From positions 1,426,001-1,490,000 of the forward strand of contig JALBUN010000006.1 of NCBI GenBank assembly GCA_025174535.1: a DNA stretch of 64,000 nt, read 5' to 3'. Positions 30,188-42,398 of the stretch are shown here, piece by piece. Numbering within the stretch: position 1 is the first letter of the stretch; every line of letters begins with the position of its first letter. Made by a program: the position numbers and the translations under genes. Source of the stretch: Cantharellus purpuraceus (lineage: Eukaryota > Basidiomycota > Agaricomycetes > Cantharellales > Hydnaceae). The notes under the pieces were generated by a model. That model saw only the letters and a list, made by a program, of their open reading frames with translations, did not search any database and had not been told where the DNA came from.

Positions 30188-30290
30188 AAAAACCTATAAG
30201 TACAGCAGGATTTGAACTAGAAAGAAATTCAGTGCCATCCCTCCCTCACAGCAGAACGCAAGCCTAGCCAAGTCACTAGATTTTATGCTA
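30188..30290 (-). repeat. tRNA-derived SINE-like sequence
   Basis: On the minus strand the order is TAGTGACTTGGCTAGGCTTG (A-box-like), about 50 bases, AGTTCAAATCC (B-box-like, near 30212) and TTTTTT (30188-30193), a polymerase III terminator. The T-stem does not pair properly, so it is not a working tRNA. The layout fits a tRNA-derived SINE head. Confidence 0.35.
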
Positions 30291-31692
30291 GGTGGCACGC
30301 ACCTAGCATGACTTCCATGATGTGCGCTTGTCATGTGCTGCTACAAGCGCGCGCCACGTTACTCATGTGTAGCTCCCAGTCAGCGTCCCAGGTCACACCC
30401 GATTCCCAGCCAAGGGGCTAGTGAGCTCGGTACTCTCTGCTAGTAGACACGACGTATGTCTCAGAGCCAAGTACTTGCTTTCTTGTTGCTCAGCAGGCTG
30501 GGGGATTCGGATGCGACGCCAGACGCAAAGGGCAAGAATACCCCGAAGTCAGAGCTTCAAAGCCACGCTGCCCAGTGCCAATACCACTCCCGCTTTCCAA
30601 GCTCGAGTTGTACCCTGGCAAACATTGTCGAGTTGTGACACTCCAACACTGGCAGCTCAGCTTGCTCGTCTGTTGATTAGTCGGTTGTAGAACTAGCATA
30701 GGTGTTTAGACGGCTGTTTGATTTCATTGTTGACCCCGCTGTGTGCCGGCCAAGTCGTTATACGAACTTGAACAACCTCGGAGAGCAGATATGTAAATCA
30801 AAACATTAGCGGGATCCAATTCTCCAACACCCGAAGGGTGCCCAGCAACGTCGATGTTCAACCAAAGTCGTCGTCGACGATGGCTATGCATGCAGAGATT
30901 ACTTTACAGAAGCTGCATTGTATCTACCTTCAGTTCATCTCGCAGAAACCTCTACGATGACTGCTGTTGATCAGTGTGGGTCGGGTGAACGACCCTCTAA
31001 AGTCTACCGCGACATCTCCTGCTTGCCTTGTCATGCCGAGCAGACACTAGTGATGGCACACACAATCTCCACATGACCGGCACGCACCGTAGTGACCACA
31101 ACCGCGTTGTTGCATATAAAAAGCATAATATCCCAGCGATCCCTTTGTCCCATTCCCGAGATATTACGCAAACGGGTAGGGCAGACAATGGAGCACGCAC
31201 GCAGTGGAGAGTTTAATTTTCCTGACGGGATGCATTGTGATCCCCAAAAGGCAATCAAAACGCACTTCCCGACACAATGAACTTTGTGTCCTAAACTTTC
31301 TCCCATGGGTTCATTAAGTGTCTGGGGTCGTGATGTAGTTACTAAACTCCGCTCATCTGCCAAGCGCACCAATCTGCTGGGACGAACCAAAGGTAAATAG
31401 GATTAAATATTCTGAGTTTGTTAGGCATAAAACATACATCGTGAAGCAAGAGAGAGAGAAATGTTATGAGGTGCGTGTCAGTTGCGGTAAAGATCATAAT
31501 ACTCACAGTCAAGAAATATTCATTCTATTTACATCTGACACTATGGAGGTCAGAGGATGAACTATCTTTGTTCTAGTTTACATGGGCTGAGATGTCATAA
31601 GAGAATGTCAAAGGGATCCCCTCACGATGCAACAGACATAAGATAACAAAATTTTATTCAAGGGTCAGTCAAATAATAGTGTACATTGTATG
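30291..31692. other. Single-copy stretch without a supported gene
   Basis: The open frames here (such as 30421-30690) are short, lack a recognisable family and lack intron-supported extension. The base composition is close to the neighbouring HMG gene and distinct from the transposons. It may contain regulatory sequence or exons of an unrecognised gene. Confidence 0.4.
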
Positions 31693-31824
31693 AACATGGT
31701 GTGAGTAACCGGAAATCGCCACGAAGGTGTCGCGATGTGAGCATGAGAATTGAAAGAGTTTTTGCAATTCTCATACTCACATCATGACACCTTCATGACG
31801 ATTTCTGGTTACTCACACCATGTT
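31693..31824. repeat. Long hairpin: 60-bp inverted repeat with 12-base loop
   Basis: The arms 31693-31752 and 31765-31824 are reverse complements with only a few mismatches, and these are transitions at CpG-type sites (for example CGAAGG against TGAAGG). The loop is 31753-31764. It could be a foldback transposon, a precursor of small RNA, or a replication-fork barrier. It lies 171 bases downstream of the HMG gene's stop. Confidence 0.85.
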
Positions 31825-31994
31825 AAAATCCAATGAAGAATGTACAGTGAATGATTCACCATGGACAAGCCAGGCTTGGGGTAGAGCATATATGTAGCGT
31901 ACCACATTGCTCTCTTGTTTATATACACAATCTTGCCTTCCCAACAAGCGCATACCATTCTGATTGATATACTTGCGTCCGATCCAGGTTTGAA

Positions 31995-33877
31995 TCATGT
32001 AGACATGGTGTCAGACCCGAAAGAGACCTTCCAATGTTTCCAGTCGGCACCCACACGTCTGGTCGAAGCGTAGGTCGCACCCGCAGGAGGAACGTAGGCG
32101 GGCGGGGTATACGCAGGCTGGGGGTAGGATTGAGTCTGTTGCTCAGCAGGCTGGGCGACGTTCTGGACCTGCTGCTCCGTAGGCTGAGCAACATACTGAA
32201 CCTGCTGCTCAGCAAGCTGAGGGACATACTGAGCCTGCTCCATAGACCCAGCCTCAAAAGCCGCACCGGCACTGGCAGAAGTAGACCCAGCCTCAAAAGC
32301 CGCACCGGCACTGGCAGAAGTAGACCCAGCCTCAGACCCACTCCCGCTCGCACCGTTGCTCCCCCACATCTCCCCACTCTCAATGGACTGAAGGAGCGAC
32401 GCCATCATCTGGTCAAGCTCAGCGGGGTGCATGTTCGACGTCTCACCCATGTTGGCCGATGACACATCCAACTGGCTGGGGCCCGCGACGCTCGAAGGAT
32501 CCTCTTCGATCAAAGAGTTGAACAACTCGGAGAAGCCCTGGGAGTTACCCTGCATCATTCCGTGGTTGGTACCGCTCGGACCTGTCATCGAACCATCGAA
32601 CGAACCAGTCGAGCCGTAAGAGTTGAAGAAACCGAACGAATTGGGGTCCATGCCGCTGCTGTCGACTTTGATACCATTGGCGTCATCAAAAACTTGCTCA
32701 TTATTGAAGATATCACCGGTGCCGAAGATATACATCATGGGGTCATTGCTGGGATTCTCCATTGATGCGTACGACATGGGGAACCCATTATGATCCCACT
32801 CCACACCCTCTTGCAAGGGCTGTGCAGGGAGCGGAACTGTGAGCTGATGCTGCATGCAACGTCAGTTAAACTGGTCTTCAAAAGCTAAAGAAATAAACCT
32901 ACAGATGCAAGTCCGTACTCTGGAAGGTCAAGTGATGGGGCCTGCTGTGCCTGCAACGCGGAAGGAGAGACGCCGCACTCTGCTTGCTGCGGTTGGACGT
33001 GCTGCTGTTGCGGCTGTTGCTCCCACATCGACGTCGACGCTGGTGGTAGCATGCTGCTGGGTTGAGGGGCAACCAACGACGGGACAGGGTATGGGTATGG
33101 CGACAGCTTCAACGTCCCCTGTGCAGACGGCGATGCAGTTGGGGTCGAATAGTTCGTGAGGGGGATAGGTGCCTGAAGCTGGACGGGTGCCTGCACGACG
33201 GGAGGGGATGGCGATAGCTTCAACGACCTCTGTGCAGACGGCGATGCAGTTGGAGTCGAATAGTTCGTGGGGGAGGTAGGTGCCTGAAGCTGAGCGGGTG
33301 ACTGCACGACGGGAGGGATGGGCGCTTGCACGACAGGCAGGGTGGGAACCCACACGAATGGGACCATGGGGGGCGGAACGGCAGGCTGGGTGGCGGCATT
33401 GGTCTGGGAGAACGAGGACGACACGTCGGACACGGGACGAGGAGGGCCAGCGGGACGCGGAGTGGTTGTGAGCAACGGAGGCGGGGGGTTATTGCGTACG
33501 GTGCGACGTATCCTGGATGCCTTTTCACGCCCCAGCTTAGATTTTGCCTTTCTCTCAGCCTCGCGCTCAGCCCTAAGTCGCAACTTGTCCTCCCTCTTCA
33601 CGGGGTGGAAGCGATAGTCGGGGTATTTGGCACGATGCTCGGCGACCGAGATGCTACCGAGATGCTTATAGTACGCCTTCACGCTTGGAGCTGCGTTCTT
33701 CCACATCTCGGAAACTAGTCCCGAGAGGGTGGCTTGGCGAACGCCTGGTTGATCAGTGAAGGTTTTGATCACGGCTGAGCGAAATAGGATCCAGGCATTG
33801 GCAGGACGTTTAATATGTTCCACGTTGCCAGACGAGGGTTGTTTAGACGAAGAGGGTGTGTTGGAGTCGGGAGACAT
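31995..33877 (-). CDS. HMG-box transcription factor (MATA_HMG type), two exons
   Basis: The protein is 609 residues long. Exon 1 is 33877-32903 and exon 2 is 32849-31995. The 53-bp intron (32902-32850) has GTAGGT, a CTGAC branch site and a CAG acceptor, in phase 0. The start chosen is MSPDSNTPSSSKQPS, just before the domain; the frame is open further upstream but unlike protein. The HMG box (about residues 20-100) reads IKRPANAWILFRS, SEMWKN, KAYYKHL and YPDYRFHP, as in the MATA_HMG group that binds the minor groove in sex- and development-related regulators. A basic tail follows (REDKLRLRAEREAERKAKSK). The rest is Pro/Gln/Ser-rich with internal duplications, typical of activation regions. 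No partner mating gene is seen, so a mating-locus role is not claimed. Confidence 0.85.
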
Positions 33878-36140
33878 GAGTGGAGAAGAGAGGGATGAGA
33901 TGGTGGTGGTAGAAGAGAGAGAGAGGCTGGGGGCTTTTACACGAATCAGTGTGAGAAAGTTGAAAAGAAACTCGCTCGTCTTTATTTCCTCCCACTGGTG
34001 CACGCTGTAGGTCCATGTTTTGCGTCCCAGACCCCGGAATTGATTATGTAAGCAGCCCTCGGCACGTTCCGCCTGTGGCCCGGCTAACGAACAATAGCTA
34101 AACTTTATTTCTCCCTCCTTGTCTATTGCTTTCTTGAGTCCAGACTCTACGAATAACGACCCTGGAGAGGACCAATGGAAAAGGTCTGTCGCAGGCCGTC
34201 TCAATGCGGGCGGCACGCTCAATGACCTTGGACAATACAAGTGTGTCCTTGCTCTCGTCAGTCAACCGGATCTTAATGCTTGGCCCCATTGAACACAGCG
34301 TATATACACAACTCATGCTTCACACATTCCCACTGCTCAGCCGGATCTCAAACACTCCCGTGCCACACCTACCTGAGTACTCCGCTCTTGTGTAGAACGG
34401 CTCTGTGCTCTACCTGGGGTTCTCATATACTCAAGTGTCATTTCAGTAACGATAGCCACACCCACCCAGCCTAGTTAGCCCTGTCAGCGAAAATGGCATC
34501 GCTCAAGAACCGCAGGCCGTTGGTGCCACTGATCCCATGTCGACCATACCACCCCCAAAATGTCGAGAAATATACCTTTGTGTACGTCTCGTGTTATTCT
34601 GGAAATGAGAACATGATAATCTATTATCAGCTGCACAAATTACAAAGAGAGTCATACAGTGCGAGTCGTTAATGTAGGTATGATGTACAAGGAGGCTACA
34701 GTGATATCTAATAAAAGCTCTCAGAAAGTTCAACCCACTCTAATCTACCAAGCTGCGGGAAAAGAACGCACTACTCGACCTATCTGGCATCCACTCCTTC
34801 CGTGTTTGCGTTGACAGTCGAGCCATATATGAATTGTTGCACTGTCGATCACTTGTCAAATGCATCTCCATAATTTTAAAAAAAAAGAGACATCCTGACA
34901 TTGCGCGGTCAATGTCCTACTAATCGGTCCGTCCATTCCAAACATCAATGCTAAAGGTGATGCCATGTCTCGAAGTAGTCACGAAAGACATCAGGCAGAG
35001 TTCACTCACAAGTAACAATCCCCAATGGCCAACGGAGAATATTCGCGCTTTTGCATTTCGGACGCCAATCCCCCGAAAGAACTCTTTCATCGATTCCGAC
35101 TGCTCATGAGACACGGTTTCGTCCAAACCGCTAAACGAGTAAATAAATTAGAAACCAACAACTTTGGAGCAAAATTCAATCTCGCGATTGTGCTAAACTC
35201 ACCCGTGCAAAAAGAGGACTTTGGAAGGTAGCTTGTCTGCGTCCAGAATACTTGTAGAGGCGCATAACAGATGCGCCGGCTGTGTCGTGAATTGAACCAG
35301 TTAATACGATACGCAGCGTGAGACTGCGGATGACACGCACGGAGTGAAAATAGCTAGCCACTTCACCAGGTCCCCCACCCATCGTACAATGCTGAGGTGA
35401 TGGATGCCACGGTTGCCCTCGTGCAGAATATGAGCATCTACGTCAGTTATAGGAGCAAACCTAATCGTTGGTTATCAAGTCAGGTTCGGCTTTGGGACAA
35501 CGATGCTAAAGAGACGATAACTCGCAATATCAGGCCTTTGATCTTAGGCACAGCAATCTCTCCAGCGTATACCTTGAGGTTCGCGACACCGTTAGGGATG
35601 TGGTGAACATCTGCAACGTCAACACCGCTGTAATCTCTAAGTAGTCATCCCGTCTCTCTGCAACTGCCTGCTGTATGGGAAAAGAAATCAACCCACCAAG
35701 ACCATGGCCCGCAAAGTAAACTGCGTAGGGTCACCACCATATCGCGCAGCGTGATCCTTGACGTATCGCAACACAAGATGTGCATCATGAATTTGTGAAT
35801 GTATGCGTCCTGAATGAGATGGGTGAGGCAAATTACCAAACTCTACATATGTACGGACCTTCGGGATATGGTGTCAAGTCAGGAATGACGACCATAACAG
35901 AAAGAACCGTCGCGAGGTTCGAACCCAAAGAAGAAAACAGCCACTTTGATGATGGGAAGGGATGTGTCTGGGATGGAATAAGTGCTTCTGACATCTGCAC
36001 TTGATAGTCTTGAACAACATTGAGCTGCTTTATTTTTGCAGGATCTTATTGTTGTATGGCTACATTTGGGCATAATCAAACAGCCATTCCCAAAGTTTCT
36101 TCAGTCACTGCACCCAAGGCCTCTTCACCATGTTAAGGTC
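33878..36140. other. Upstream region of the HMG gene; no gene supported
   Basis: The region is single-copy as far as this window shows. Several frames of 60-80 codons exist but none has a recognisable domain, good start context or splice-supported extension. A run of A near 34879-34889 and weak TATA-like spots are present. It likely holds the promoter of the HMG gene in its left part. Confidence 0.4.
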
Positions 36141-37186
36141 TAGGAAACTGTGTTCAAAAGGAGTAATTGGAGTTCAGATGCTAGTGAGGAAGAAGGTGGG
36201 ACTTTACTGTTCCAGTTCAACCAGAGACAGAGTGGTCAATAACTATTGAGTTGGATTGAGTGGACTTGGCTTCAACTTGTGTGTTGTGCCCCCTCAGATT
36301 GTCAGTCCAATATTTCAGAGTTTGGAGGTATGGAGTTGGATCAAGGATCCAGAGTTTGACTTGTTAAGAAGAGACTTGTCAAGAAGCTAGCAACCAAGAA
36401 GTTGATGGGGCAAATCTTAGTTGATATACAAACTACTGTAACATACACAGAGTAGCCTGTATAAGTATGTGGAGAATTGAATGATAAAACTGGGGGTGAT
36501 GGAACAATAAGATGGATATGGAGTAGAACACAGAAAGGAGTTTGGAGTTTGGACCCAAGTCTGAACTAATACTAAGCAATATAAAGATGGCGGTTTGTTG
36601 TAATCCATAAGAAGAAACTACTTATAAAGAGAACAATGATGGAGTTTGGGGTTGATGGAGGTGGAGATGATGGAGGTGGAGATGGAGAGTCAGAGATGGA
36701 CTTGGTGTTACAGGATGTAACAGATGATGATGAGCTGGCTGTTGTAAGATTAAGTAGATGAATAGTGGTTGATAGAACAAGAGTGTAGTATTCCAATATA
36801 TTCAACCAGAATCTTAGAGAAGTAGAAAGAAGTGTATCAGTGAGATGATAATTCTGACTGACTGACTGAAGAACTACATAGTAGTAGCATATATTTATAC
36901 ATGTGAAGATAAACTTGGCATCCAGATCATAAATGTGATGTCAGAAATATGTATACACAGATGAATGCTTAGCATATTCATTCACTACTCCTGTGTTATG
37001 CACTAGGTCCAATGGAAGGTTGGAGTTGAGGCTGGATTTGGGTTGGAGTCAGAGTTGGAGTGGGTTGTGGTGATCAGAATGGACTTGGCTTCAGCTTATG
37101 TGCTGCACTCTCACTAATACCAGTGTCTGAGATTTTGGAGATGGAGTAGGACTTTTAACTAGTTCCAGACTGGACTTAGAACCTAG
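36141..37186 (-). repeat. LTR2-related fragments with spacer
   Basis: The right end (about 36990-37186) is the inverted counterpart of 16134-16375, and 36620-37000 is the counterpart of 16376-16700, including a short (GACT)n run at 36856-36873. The left part (36220-36380) is a more diverged LTR2-like segment. Together they look like a decayed small LTR element or TRIM. No gene. Confidence 0.6.
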
Positions 37187-37603
37187 TGTATGGGAACCAC
37201 CTTTTCCCCTATCAAATTCTATTTATGCAGCACCAATGTGCTCTATTTAACTTTTCCATTCCTAAATATCGGCATATATTTGGTGCTTGTACTTAGAATG
37301 GACTTATTAAAATATTCTCTATTTTTCCATATTTTTCAGGAATATTCCATGCAGAACTCAGCCCAGAATGCTCTTATTCTGCTGTGCTACAGTTGTGGAC
37401 CCATAGGCACCCACAAACCTTCACACAGTCAGCTCTCCACCTTTGGACCAGGCATTTGGCCTGAATTCAAGCTCAGATGTCTCTGATCAATAAATATTCT
37501 CTAACTTGACAACCACAGCCTTTTAGGGTACAATTTTCCATGGAGATCATCACCTAAGATGTGGCTATCCATGACCAGTGCAGAAAACAGGGTGGATACC
37601 CTC
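37187..37603 (+). repeat. LTR3a fragment, 5' part
   Basis: It starts TGTATGGGAACCACC, the first bases of LTR3a, and breaks off at GTGGATACCCTC where an LTR3a in the opposite orientation begins. The two form an inverted junction. Confidence 0.8.
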
Positions 37604-38044
37604 TGTTATGGAACCCACAAAATTATGGTGTTAGGGCAAACTCTAAATCACCACAATTCTGTGAATGAACAGCTGAGAAGAATATCAAGCCCTGCTGCAG
37701 CACAACTCCAGAAACAATTTAACATTTGTACTTTGGTTACAATCCTTTGTATTGGTCAATGCAGACTATATGCAGAAAAGTAATACATTTCTTAGCAGCA
37801 AGAAATCAATAAGACTTCCAGAGTCTAGAGTTCATGGATGCTTAGGGGTCCAGATATTCCAAAAAGAGGGGAATGCACTTAGAGGCTAAAGGAAGTAGGT
37901 GGATGAATCCAACCATCCAACCAGTGGCACTCTGAAGCGGGTAACAGCGATGTGTGAAGTAGTCTAGCAACTGCTTCACACAAGTTCAAGATTCTAATGC
38001 TCTGCAAAGGCAGTACACACTAGTTACTTAAACAAGAGCACTAA

Positions 38045-38614
38045 GATGCTTGTTCAGAAATACAACAAATACATATATACAACCTATTTTCCTCAAATTT
38101 TACACAATACACTTCAATTCAAAAAAAACTTATTTTCATATTTCAACATGATTCTCAAATTTTACACAATATACTAGATTAAAACATATTTTGATATTTT
38201 GGCATAATTCTCAAAAATAATTCTTTTTTCCCCATTTAGTGGTGGCAACTCTCTTGAGGAAACATCCAAATATCATTGATTCTTTCTTATACAATACTTG
38301 TAACATAATTTGAACTATCTTTAATCCCCACCTGGTATTTGTATATCTAAATAACCTATATAATACCAATTATATTAATACATACATTACTGTTATATTC
38401 ATATAAACAATTATGTTCATCTCAATCAAATGTCTTATCTTTTAAAGTTTATTAAAATATAGAATATATATTTATATTTATGAAAATTTCACACATCCAA
38501 AATCTTCTAAGATATCCAAATTGTAACTCCCTGGCTTTATGTATCATTGAAATTCTGATGTATATCTCATATACATCAGAATATTGTATACTGACATGAT
38601 TCTGAACAAGTGTC
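38045..38614 (-). mobile_element. Solo T-type terminal repeat (570 bp) in LTR3a
   Basis: The tips are GATGCTTGTTCAGAA and, at the far end, GACACTTGTTCAGAA. TAA flanks both sides (38042-38044, 38615-38617), and the empty site is seen in LTR3 copies such as 15690-15705. It is the fourth independent repeat with a 3-bp duplication. No gene. Confidence 0.92.
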
Positions 38615-39259
38615 TAATAGCAGGACTATTGACAGACAATCTCACCCTGTAGATTTGTAGTCACGTGAGGCAGATACTACACTCACACCCAAAGCAGGAA
38701 TATCACTACTTTGAGTGCAATCAAGTACAGTTACACAACTGTAAAAGATCCTTGAACTAGTAATCAACAGTTACTGAGATATAGAGGATGTGTATGGGAA
38801 CTGGTTTTCCCTTAAAAGATCTTGTTTAAAGTCCTGAAACTGTACAATTTCACTTCATGGCCTTAAAATATCAGCATATATGTGCTGCTTTCTTGATTCA
38901 GGGCCATTCAAATATTCTCTATTTTTTCATATTTTTTGGGAATTTTTCATGCAGAAATGAGTCTACAAACTTATTGTTCTGCTGGGCGAAGTTTTGGGAC
39001 CCACATGGACCCACAAACCTTCACAGATGTCAGCAGCTTTAAAGTCAGCCGGAGTCACCTGGACAACTGACTCATTTTCAATCACATGACTCATTTCAAT
39101 CTCCGACTCAATCTGGTCACCACTGCCAGTAAATGCTCAATATCTTTGCAACCACTGCACTTCCTGACTCCATTTTCAGTGGAGAGTTCAATAGAAGCTG
39201 TGCCTACCCATAGCTGCTGATCAGCCTGGGAAATGAAGTATTGACAGAGTTATTTGAGT

Positions 39260-39310
39260 AATGGTGACTCATGCAATGACTCCTGCCATGACTCATGCCA
39301 TGAGTCAGAG
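39260..39310 (+). promoter_or_regulatory. Short TGACTC array of LTR3b
   Basis: Only about four TGACTC/GAGTCA motifs are present, against about 15 in the copy at 13918-14106. The TATA box ATATAAAAGG follows at about the same distance (near 39439-39447). Confidence 0.6.
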
Positions 39311-39633
39311 CAAATCCAAGCAGCTCATTGGCTAGGAAACTTCCACCCCCTTCTCACATATTCCACTAGCTTCCAGTAGTTTTCATCTATTAATAGGTAG
39401 AAGTTTCCAGTAGTATTAGTCAGCTCCTGTAAATACAATATAAAAGGAGCCCATTCTGCCTCTGAATAAATAACCATTTCTACCCCATCATTTGCACATC
39501 AGTGTGACTAGAGTGACATACAGTGTCATCCTCTATATCTCAGTAACTGTTGATTGTCCAGTTCAAGGGTCGCTTACAGTTGTGTAACTGTATTCGATTG
39601 CACTCAAAGTAGTGATTGTCCTGCTTTGGGCGT

Positions 39634-41059
39634 TGATGAGCCAGGACACATCGAGGACATATATCAAACCACTCTGACAGTCCAACTCCACCAGCATCTT
39701 TTCATATCAACTTTTAAATAGCGCCGCAAATCCCTCTCCACCTCAGTCTCTAATTCTAGCCATCAATTGTCACTCGTGTTTCATCGCCATCGATCATTAT
39801 CAGCCTTCTATTCACACCGATCTTTTCATCACCATTCATATGGCTTCCAATCCTATTCCTCTCTCCAACATCTCTTCTAATAATATGTCACACTGGTCTC
39901 TGGACACAGAGGACTATCAAAAATACACTGAGCTTCACGGGCATGTTAAGCCACCTCCACGTGTCAAAATACTTCCCAAACTCTTTCAACATCCAAGATC
40001 CCCACCATGTCTCTCCTATGCCATTGGCAATCTATATTCTTTCACAATTCTGTTGAACCATATACATTCCTCGGCATTTCACCTCTATATCATAACACGG
40101 ATAGAAGAGTCGAACGTGAGGTAGAGTTTCAGTTGCCATCGCTGACCTATCCTCCCACTTCAATCTGACTCAGGTTACATCGTGTCAGGCAAAGGGACCA
40201 AATACCCTTGGAATGGGATACCATATGGAGACGGATCACTAAGACAATAAGGAGTATTTGTTGTGGATGCTGACTGAAGTCCTCATGTGACTCAGGGTCA
40301 ATTTACCTTTGGAGCTGTAGGGAAGATGGTATTGGTGGATGTTTCTATTGTTCTTTTATATGACTCACCCCTGTTTCATCTTTTAATTCATTCATACATG
40401 ACTTACTTATCCTTGTTCTATTTTTGGTTCTTTTATTACTCATCACCCCCTATTCTTACAAAGATTACCCCTATCTGTCGTTTCATTTCTCCATGATTTC
40501 CCCATTAGTAGTTCAACCTCACACGCTTCATCAGCTGGCTTGATCAGCATTTCTTGCATCATATTGCATCATTTGCTCCTCATATTGTGTTGTTGTGCCC
40601 TGGGGATTTGTATATAAAAGGGCACTAGTTTTCGCCTTTGGAATCAATCAAGAAGTTTTCAGCCAATGCTCTAAAGTCAAAGTCCACGCTCTAAGTCTCC
40701 ACTCTACGCTCTACATCACAATCCATCATCTCTACACTGAGGTAAAACACCTTGGTTCAACAATCAGATTTCCCTCCACCACCGAGAGGTCGCTTCTCCT
40801 GAAACCAGCTTTCATGTACCTCCCAACCGGGCTTCGCATTGTCATCCAGTCACAGAGCATGATCAGCCATTGGGACCAACCTTTTGCTCCCATCCTCATC
40901 CAACCACAGAGCACTATCCCACTTCCCTATTACTCAGTGCTACCTCTACCCCTTGACCTGATTGATCTTTGGAGTGCTGAACAACTGCATTACACACTGT
41001 CTGTTTGCTAGGACCGTTGCGCGCAGGCTTATAGGATCTATTCCTTAAGCGAACCAACA
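39634..41059 (+). repeat. Solo LTR4 (1426 bp)
   Basis: It begins TGATGAGCCAGGACAC and ends AAGCGAACCAACA, with GCGT on both sides (39630-39633, 41060-41063). A TATA box (TATATAAAAG, 40611-40620) lies about 975 bases in, leaving a long U3. A 94-codon frame (39840-40124) in the U3 has no recognisable domain. Fragments of LTR4 are at 6861-7425 and 63189-63233. The family is probably an LTR retrotransposon, type unknown. Confidence 0.82.
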
Positions 41060-42398
41060 GCGTGAGTGTAGTATCTACCTCACATGACTATGAATCTACA
41101 GGGTGAGATTGTCTGTCGATAGTCCTGCCATTAGTGCTCTTTGTTTAAGTTACTAGTGTGTACTGCCTTTGCAGAGCATTAGAAACTTGAACTCGTGTGA
41201 AGCAGTTGCTAGACTACTTCACACATCACTGTTACCCGCTTCAGAGTGCCACTGGTTGGACAGTCAGATTCATCCACCTACTTCCTCTAGCCTCTAAGTG
41301 CATTCCCCTCTTTTTGGAATATCTGGACCCCTAAGCATCCATGAACTCTAGACTCTGGAAGTCTTATTCATTCCCTACTGCTAAGAAACATATTACCTTC
41401 CTGCGTATAGTCTGCATTGACCATTACAATGGATTGTAACCAAAGTACAAATGTTAAATTGTTTCTGGAGTTGTGCTGCAGTAGGATTTGATATTCTTCT
41501 CAGCTGTTCATTCACGGAATTGTGGTGATTTAGAGTTTGCCCTAACACCATAATTTTGCAGGTTCCAAAACAGGATGACACTGTATGTCACTCTAGTCAC
41601 ACTGGTGTGCAGAAGATGGGTAGGATATGTTGAATATGTTACTATTTCAGAGGCAGAATGACCTCCTTATATATTGTATTCACAGGGGCTGAGTAATGGT
41701 TCTGGAATATTCTACCTATTAATAGATGGAAACTACTGGAAGGTTGTGGAAGGTGGAAGAAAGGGGCAGAATATTGCAAGCCAATCACAGGTTCTGATCA
41801 CAGCACTAACACTGATCAGGAGCTGAATAATGGTTCTGGAAAGTTCTATCCAATAATAGAAGGAAACAGCTAGAATGTTATGGAAAGGGGTAGAATATTC
41901 CAAGGCAATCACCTGATCTGATCACCCATCAGCTGATCTGATCCCTGAACTAGGCACTGATCAGGCAAAAAGAAGGGTGTCCACCCTGTTTTCTGCACTG
42001 GTTTGGACAGCCATGGATAGCCACATCTCAGATGATGATCTCCATGGAAAATAGTGCCCTGAGAGGCTGTGGTTGTCAAGTTAGAGAATATTTATTGATC
42101 AGAGACATCTGAGCTTGAATTCAGGCCAAATGCCTGGTCCAAAGGGGGAGAGCTGGCTGTGTGAAGGTTTGTGGGCACCTATGGGTCCACAACTGTAGCA
42201 CAGCAGAAATAAATTATTCTGGGCTGAGTTCTGCATGAAATATTCCTGAAAAAATATGAAAAAATAGAGAATATTTGAATAAGTCCATTCCAGGTACAAG
42301 CACCAAATATATGCTGATATTTAGGAATGGAAAAGCAAAGTATAGCACATTGGTGCTGAATAAATAGGATTTGATAGGGAAAAGGTGGTTCCCATACA

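Larger units (their letters stand above)
38791..41572 (+). repeat. Solo LTR3b interrupted by LTR4
   Basis: TGTATGGGAACTGG to GTTCCAAAACA, with GGATG at 38786-38790 and 41573-41577. Net of LTR4 it is about 1.36 kb. Its TGACTC array is short compared with the copy at 13433. Confidence 0.93.
37604..42398 (-). repeat. LTR3a, reverse orientation, containing a T-type repeat and LTR3b
   Basis: The ends are TGTTATGGAACCC (37604) and GGTTCCCATACA (42398). Inserted are a T-type repeat (38045-38614, TAA duplication) and LTR3b (38791-41572, GGATG duplication), the latter itself holding LTR4. Without insertions it is about 1.4-1.5 kb. It is a solo LTR; no internal retrotransposon genes adjoin it. Confidence 0.88.

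Noticed and set aside
30421..30690. 89-codon frame in the single-copy island
   Set aside because: There is no domain, no splice-supported extension and no conserved start; two overlapping frames are equally long.
31995..33877. Mating-type locus
   Set aside because: The HMG gene alone does not define one; no homeodomain pair, pheromone or receptor gene is visible.
39840..40124. 94-codon gene in LTR4
   Set aside because: It lacks a recognisable domain and lies in the U3 of an LTR; no second intact copy in the window supports it.
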